Shown here one piece after another: positions 58,449-64,000 of a DNA stretch of 64,000 nt. Source of the DNA: Strigamia acuminata (lineage: Eukaryota > Arthropoda > Chilopoda > Geophilomorpha > Linotaeniidae); assembly GCA_949358305.1 (NCBI GenBank), contig OX442314.1, positions 22,995,060-23,059,059 of the forward strand. The letters are read 5' to 3'. How positions within the stretch are numbered: position 1 is the first letter of the stretch; the number at the start of each line of letters is the position of its first letter. The notes under the pieces are model-generated. The model saw nothing but the letters and a program-made list of their open reading frames with translations, was not told where the DNA came from and did not search any database. Made by a program: the position numbers and the translations under genes.

Positions 58449-61400
58449 AGCTTTAACGGCAATAAAGTTAGGAAAAAACATGTTTTGGCAAACGAGACGA
58501 GCATTATCCAAAAGGCGAATAAATACCGTACTTAAACATAAACACCGAAAAAAATGCTCATTACTAAACAAAAACTAGAATCTACACAATGTAACATCTT
58601 CTGCAAGTGAATTTTTGTCACGTTTGGAGTGTTCTGCACTCCAATTCTTGTCGCGTCCTTCGGTCACGCGAGATTTACGTGTCCGCCCATCAGTGACAAC
58701 TGACAAGTGCTTTTGACCTATTTAACCCTTTGTATTTTTATGAATAATGACATTATGCCAATGCGTTTAACTAAGATGGTCGCATCGTGACTCTTTTCCC
58801 AAAAACTACATCCAACTAAATCGTTACAATCCAGTGCAATCAGAACCAAGAACACATCAATGTTTTTCTCAGTTTTCACATATTTTGGCAAATAATTTGC
58901 TGGGCCACAAATATTTGCTAAAATTGTTGTCATAAACCTATAAAATTTGATCGTGTAGATATTTTTAGACAATTATCTGATACAGCAAGAAATGTTATCG
59001 GTATTGGTCTACTTGCTTTTGTGAGTGTTCAGTCCGTTTCTACTATAGTTTCAATTGATCGTTTCTGTCAATCTTCTACATCAAATGAAGCCGGTTGCAC
59101 AGAAGTTTCATAAATTGGCGTGCATCGAAATCTAGATTCGGATGCTTATGAAATTTTTAAGATTATACCAGATCCAACACACATTGGCAATTTAGAAAAT
59201 TGAAAGCTCTCTCAAAAATGGGTTTGCACATCTGTGTACATCTCTATGACGATGAAGCGAGCACAAAACTTCACTTATAGAGCGAGGCAGAAGGCATCCA
59301 TTTTGATTGAGAGGATTGGTTTGTAAATTTAGTTTCAATATTACAGAATGAATTTTGCTGACTAAATATGCAATTACCAGCGAGTGAATGCATTTCGAAG
59401 CTAATAAATTATTATCTTTTCCAATTTCCCTAGCGATGTATTATTACCAAGATTTTTCTTTTACGACATTTATTCTGTTTGTCATTAGAAACGGACACGG
59501 AACTAAGCAATAATGTCAAAATTTAATATTGACATTTCTGGCTTCCTTGTTCCACGCAGTTGGAAGGAATTCATTTATGAAATTATTTTTGAAAGGTTAT
59601 TAATAAATACGGAGTGGATATTGTAAATAGCAAACAATACTGGTATTATGACTTCAAACCGCTGCTTTCAGTAGCAAATACTACCGGTACGGTACTGGTA
59701 TTACTACTGTTTGGCATTCCATTTTCTTTGATTGATAATTTGTGATGCTGCCCTTGCGCAGTACCACCTGTGTATTTTCCATAAATAAACGACACTTATG
59801 CTAATTCAACTACTCATCCAACGACTCATCCATCCAAGAATATCCAGTTACTTCCAACTGCATTCATGCAAATCCAAACAACACATCAACTACTACTACA
59901 GTTTTGCGCCTGGTATCTTGATGTCAAATTCATACTGCGCATCCCATTCCGCGCAGTTGATTTCTTAACCCCAGTTGTTATTTAGCGGTGTTAGACCTTT
60001 CATTAGACCTAATAATGCTAAAGTGAAGTAAATAAATAACGATCAACCCATTAACTGAAGTAATTACAGCATGGTGCCGAAATTTTTTTGCTCTATTTCC
60101 TGCAACAAAGCTTGATAATCGCCATGCGCAGTTTGAATTTTGTTAGGGCACTAACTGAAGCCATCTTCAGCCGATGCTGCCAGTTTTTATAGGAATGTGA
60201 TGTTCACATGTAGTGTGTTACTGGCCATGGTCATCTAGAAATGCTTTTAGTCAGTTGCAACTGGCAGCAGACGAGTAGAATAGAAATATTTCCAGCTTCC
60301 AGCAACTGGCGGAAGTTATTTGAAACTTTTACTTGCCAGTAGTAAATACTGCTGGCAGTAATATATGCACATTAAATAATGTACTCGATTATCCGTGTAA
60401 CTAGGGTGAAATAAAAGTTTGACAAAGTAATACAGCAACTACAGTAGAAATAATTTTTTTTATTTATTTTGTAAATTGTGGAAAGATTCAGGGCAAAAAA
60501 ATGAATAAAGGATTCCAAGGAACGATTTTTTATTATTATTTGTTTCCTTTTATGTTTTATTACTTTTTGAAATATTGCTAGTGAATCTTTCTGCAGATTT
60601 TTTCCAGAAGTTCGCGCACAGTTTGATGAAAGCCAATTCCTTTCATATACTTTCTAAAAAAAAACACATTTCCCCCTTGTGTATTGTATTATTGATGATG
60701 TAAAAAATTTGGCTTTTTTTGTTTCAGCAGTGTTAGTTTTTTGTTGACTTTGCAAGTTTTTGTAAATAAAGAGACTTTCTGGAAAGTGACCACTTCTTCT
60801 CTTTAAAAGTATTCTGTTTTATCAAATACCAAAAAATATCTTTCCAAAATATGGAAAAAGTTTTTGTGGCAATTTTGCTAGAAATTTATTGCCTTAATTA
60901 GTTTTTGTAACTAATTAACTAAATTATGAAGAAACTATACTTGGCAATATAATATGCATGCACAGCAAACTTTCTTAGGTTGAAAAACCAAATTTTTTTG
61001 TTGCAGCATTAAAACTTAACCTGTTTATATTTACAGTTGGGTTTTCAGGGCATTTTTGCACATTGCATGCTTCGGGCTTGCTCTACTCGCATTATAAAAA
61101 TTGAATTCAATTATTTACATCTCAAGATGTACTTAGGCAAATAATAGCAAAGTTATCTTAATAATTTAGCTCATATTCAAATCGGTGTTGATGTACAGAT
61201 TAATCTCGACGGCAGATGGTTAGACAGTTGAAACTTTCCCATTTGTAATCTCACAGACCATTAAAATCAAGCTTCAATACACTTTATGCAATTATATTTC
61301 CATAATTAAAGCTCAAATAAAATCTTTTAATTTCTCCTGTAAACGAATGTATCAAAATTCTTGGAATGAAATTACGTTTCTGCCATCTGCATGCACCTGT

Positions 61401-63269
61401 AATTTAATTTTGCCTGAATTCAAATTCAACGTAAACAATACAGACTGCGACTAATTAGCGGTTTGTTGCGGAAAAACCAAAAACCAAATCACTTTGACCT
61501 CAACAGTGTTTGGCTTTGCTAAAACCCATAATTTATTTATACTCATGATGGTGTCTCATTACTTACACTTTGCATTTAAAAAATGAAGGCTGAAAGGATT
61601 AGTGGATAAGTGGAATCAATCAAAAATGTTCATGAGCTTAGGCAAGACAAATCGTTGGCTATAGTATACAGTGATTCAATTATTTAAAGGATAAAATATT
61701 ATAATCGTAATTTGGTTTTTACGACCGTTTAAAGGGCACAGGGTCGAGATGTTGGTATAAATTTATTAAAAAATGCAATTAACTTCACCAAATACTTAAA
61801 ACAAATATAATTTCAATAAAATTTCATTTGTAAACAACTAAACTAAAGGCATGGACGCAGATAAGAGGCTAAGAATAAATATTTTGCTCAATCAAATTGC
61901 ACATTTATTGTATTTGGGTTGGAGAAAGTTATTCTTTGAAAATCGCTCGTCGTGCACCGTATTTTATAAGTAAATATTTATTTTTCAAGAAAATGAATTT
62001 TTTTTGTGCCTTTTCGATTGATCAACTGCAATGGGCATTCTACAGACAGTTTTTCAATTTGAAAAATGTTTCTTTGTTTTTTTTGGGGGGCTTTTTTATC
62101 GTTTTAAATTTAGTAGGGATATTGCAGTTTTTTTTTCGCTTTATCACTTAGAAAAATCTTCAAAAGAAACTAACCATTATTTTTTTCAATATCTTTAAAA
62201 GGAAGCGGTAAAATGTCTCCAACACCTGTAAGATTATAGCTAATGGCTGCCATTGTGCGAGGCTCCTAAATATTTCTAATGTAATTACTTAATGTACCCG
62301 ACCTACACTCGCCTCATGGGATCATAAGCACGAGCTGACAAAATTGTACTGCCTTAATGAGTCAGGCTATATTGTTTAAAACAATTTTTTAAAATATCAT
62401 TTTATAAAAAATTAACGTTAAAATTAAATAGCGCTTTACAAGACCGATTTCATTTATTCATAATATGTTGGGTTAAGTGCAGAAGCCATTTTTTTTTAGG
62501 AAATTATTTATTTATTTACATTGAGCTTATTTAATTTACAATCGAATGGCCAGTTCTGCGCTCAAAGTCAGCTCCTCTGGCTATTGAGTGAAGATAAACA
62601 AAACTAGACATTGTATCCGGTTATTGGAAAGAAAACAGATGCAAAATAAATAAGAAAATCTAGTATATCTGCAACAACACAGATTTTATCCTCTATACCA
62701 AATTGAATTACAGACGACTGGGGGCAGTAGCACGTTTGGTGGACACCAAAAAAGAGAAGCACATCACGAGATTAATACAAACAACAGTAAGAAAACAAAA
62801 ATTTGTGAAGACAACGGAAGGAGGAAGGAATAATGGGTTTGTTTTTTCACAAGGTGCGGGATTTTCATATCAATAAGTTTGAAAATCAATTAATAGTTGA
62901 AGAAAACAACTGTTCCGTTATGTTGTAAAAGGATGCTTGAGATTTGTAACTATAAAAGTGGATTTAATGTCCGTTCATATTTAGCTTGACTCAAAAGGAA
63001 GTGACGACACAGCGGTTGTATCCCCGAAGACTATTAAAACTCGCCATCTGGTGGTCATGTGCACTAACAGACCCATAACATCTAGATATTGGATCTATAC
63101 GCGACACATACACTTTAAATGATTGAAACAATACAACAGTTTAGTTCAAACATTTTATCTAAAACCGAGCGATGCGAAACGTTTTTTATTTTTTAAAACG
63201 CATTGCTCGTGATAAGGCAAACCGTTCTTCAACGGGATTGGATCGTTCTTCTTGAGGTAGGATGAAGGA
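58449..63269. other. AT-rich non-coding stretch
   Basis: No gene is recognised. It contains a TTGGAGTG/CACTCCAA stem-loop at 58624-58644, the ACCGGTAC hairpin at 59669-59709 and a CTGGCAG-rich patch at about 60255-60355. It is presumed to continue the first intron of the plus-strand receptor gene. Confidence 0.4.
59669..59709. repeat. Small hairpin sharing the ACCGGTAC motif
   Basis: CAGTAG (59669-59674) and CTACTG (59704-59709) bracket TACCGGTACGGTACTGGTA, which is itself nearly palindromic. The core words are those of the GTAC array at 47824-47988, so both may derive from one transposon family. Confidence 0.4.
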
Positions 63270-63361
63270 ACGGCCTATCAAACTGATCACCGGTTCCCAT
63301 TTGAACACAGAAGTTAAGCAGCATTTGGTCTGGTCGATACTTGGATGGGCAAAGTTTGACC
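63270..63361 (+). pseudogene. 5S rRNA-like fragment
   Basis: ACGGCC at 63270, GAAGTTAAGCAG near 63310 and TACTTGGATGGG near 63338 occur in the order and roughly the spacing of eukaryotic 5S rRNA, covering the internal promoter (A box and C box region). After GATGGG the expected AGACCGCCTGGGAA is replaced by CAAAGTTTGACC, and there is no complete 3' end or T-run terminator. It is a truncated 5S pseudogene or the head of a 5S-derived SINE. Open frames of 117-143 codons cross it on both strands and are probably fortuitous. Confidence 0.65.
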
Positions 63362-63767
63362 TAAGTATAACTGCGAGTTTGGTGATTTTTTTTCTAGTTC
63401 TTGAATGGCTGGGTCCACTAAAAACTACTTGCACATTCTCTTTGGTCTTTGCATCAACCGGCTTTAGAAGTCGTGACATTAAGAATAAATTGGCATTTTC
63501 TGCTGCTGTGAGGAGAAAACGCTCTTTTCCTTCTGCCATTCATAGTACGGTGAGCTTCCTTGTTCCTCTTTGCACAGACATTCACTTCTTTTTTCATGTC
63601 TCTTTAACTGACTCGACGAGTGATTCAATGGAAATAAATGGCAGACTCATTAAAGAAAATCTTTCATTTAACCGGGAAATCTGTTTGAAATAAAATGGAT
63701 CTAAAATATTCATTCATCTCGTCGGTGTTTTTAAGGGGCTACTTTACTTCACCGCAACACTTAGCTG
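63362..63767. other. Sequence downstream of the 5S-like fragment
   Basis: No recognised gene. A minus-strand frame from ATG at 63539 (117 codons, down to 63186) has protein-like composition in its first 65 residues but then reads through the antisense of the 5S-like fragment. If the 5S-like part is a SINE head, this could be its body. Confidence 0.3.
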
Positions 63768-63846
63768 CATTCGAAAAGCCATTTAGACTAGAAAATTTTT
63801 TTAAACAAGCAGTTTAAGTGCTTGTTTAAACTCAACTTTTCGAATG
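63768..63846. repeat. 79-bp nested hairpin element
   Basis: CATTCGAAAAG (63768-63778) and CTTTTCGAATG (63836-63846) are exact complements, and inside them TTTAAACAAGCA (63800-63811) pairs with TGCTTGTTTAAA (63819-63830). There is no coding capacity. Similar ATTCGAAAAG ends occur at 48871, and at about 16291 without a good partner. Confidence 0.6.
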
Positions 63847-64000
63847 TAAATTTGGTGTTTATTTGATCTGTATTTATTTGAGGGTTGGCTCGATATAACT
63901 TACAAAATGACGGCCAATTTAGTCGGATTTCAGACGCAGTGGACATGTACGAACGTTTAAACGATAAATTATGTTTAGTTGCAATTCTACACACGCTTTC

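Noticed and set aside
63262-63693. 143-codon plus-strand ORF
   Set aside because: It begins in the 5S-like fragment and its translation has no protein-like pattern; a chance open frame is likely.

Overview
The window reads as nuclear DNA from an invertebrate animal with an AT-rich, intron-rich, transposon-rich genome. The evidence is long stretches without genes, many poly-A/T runs, short coding exons ending at GT donors, two class C (GABA-B-like) receptor exons, an intact Ty1/copia retrotransposon, a histone H2A gene and a 5S rRNA-derived fragment. I cannot place the species or phylum from sequence alone, and nothing suggests bacterial or viral DNA.

Layout. From 1 to 12.4 kb there is non-coding DNA with small inverted-repeat transposons (2054-2684, 4420-4748, 8217-8402). 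At 12395-12625 on the minus strand lies the first coding exon of a GABA-B-receptor-like gene, with a CpG-rich 5' UTR. From 12.9 to 26.8 kb there are more small elements, a tRNA-like SINE head (15.1 kb), a long palindrome (15.45 kb), a repeat/foldback complex (20.5-21.3 kb) and two adjoining minisatellites (25.04-25.53 kb). A complete copia element fills 26821-31430. It has identical 161-bp LTRs, a 5-bp target duplication, an initiator-Met tRNA primer site, a polypurine tract and one uninterrupted 1354-residue gag-pol frame on the minus strand. From 31.4 to 41 kb there is a 21-bp minisatellite and one unidentified ORF (36.2-36.6 kb). At 41.2-41.7 kb is a TATA-box H2A gene whose N-terminal tail has lost about 29 bp and changed frame; an upstream ATG keeps the histone fold open. 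At 46.4-48.0 kb, four separate hairpins are followed by a dense GTAC array. At 50420-50689 on the plus strand is the first coding exon of a second GABA-B-like receptor. The rest to 64 kb is mainly its first intron, with more small elements and a 5S rRNA-like fragment at 63.27 kb.

How the parts relate. The two receptor exons are paralogous: by hand alignment 32 of 50 residues are identical, both end in phase 0 after the same N-(N/D)-T-K motif, and both follow a good splice acceptor. They point away from each other about 38 kb apart, so the window is centred on the shared 5' region of a head-to-head receptor pair. The copia element, H2A copy, satellites and hairpins lie within or beside that region. 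No second exon of either receptor was found, so both first introns appear to run past the window edges.
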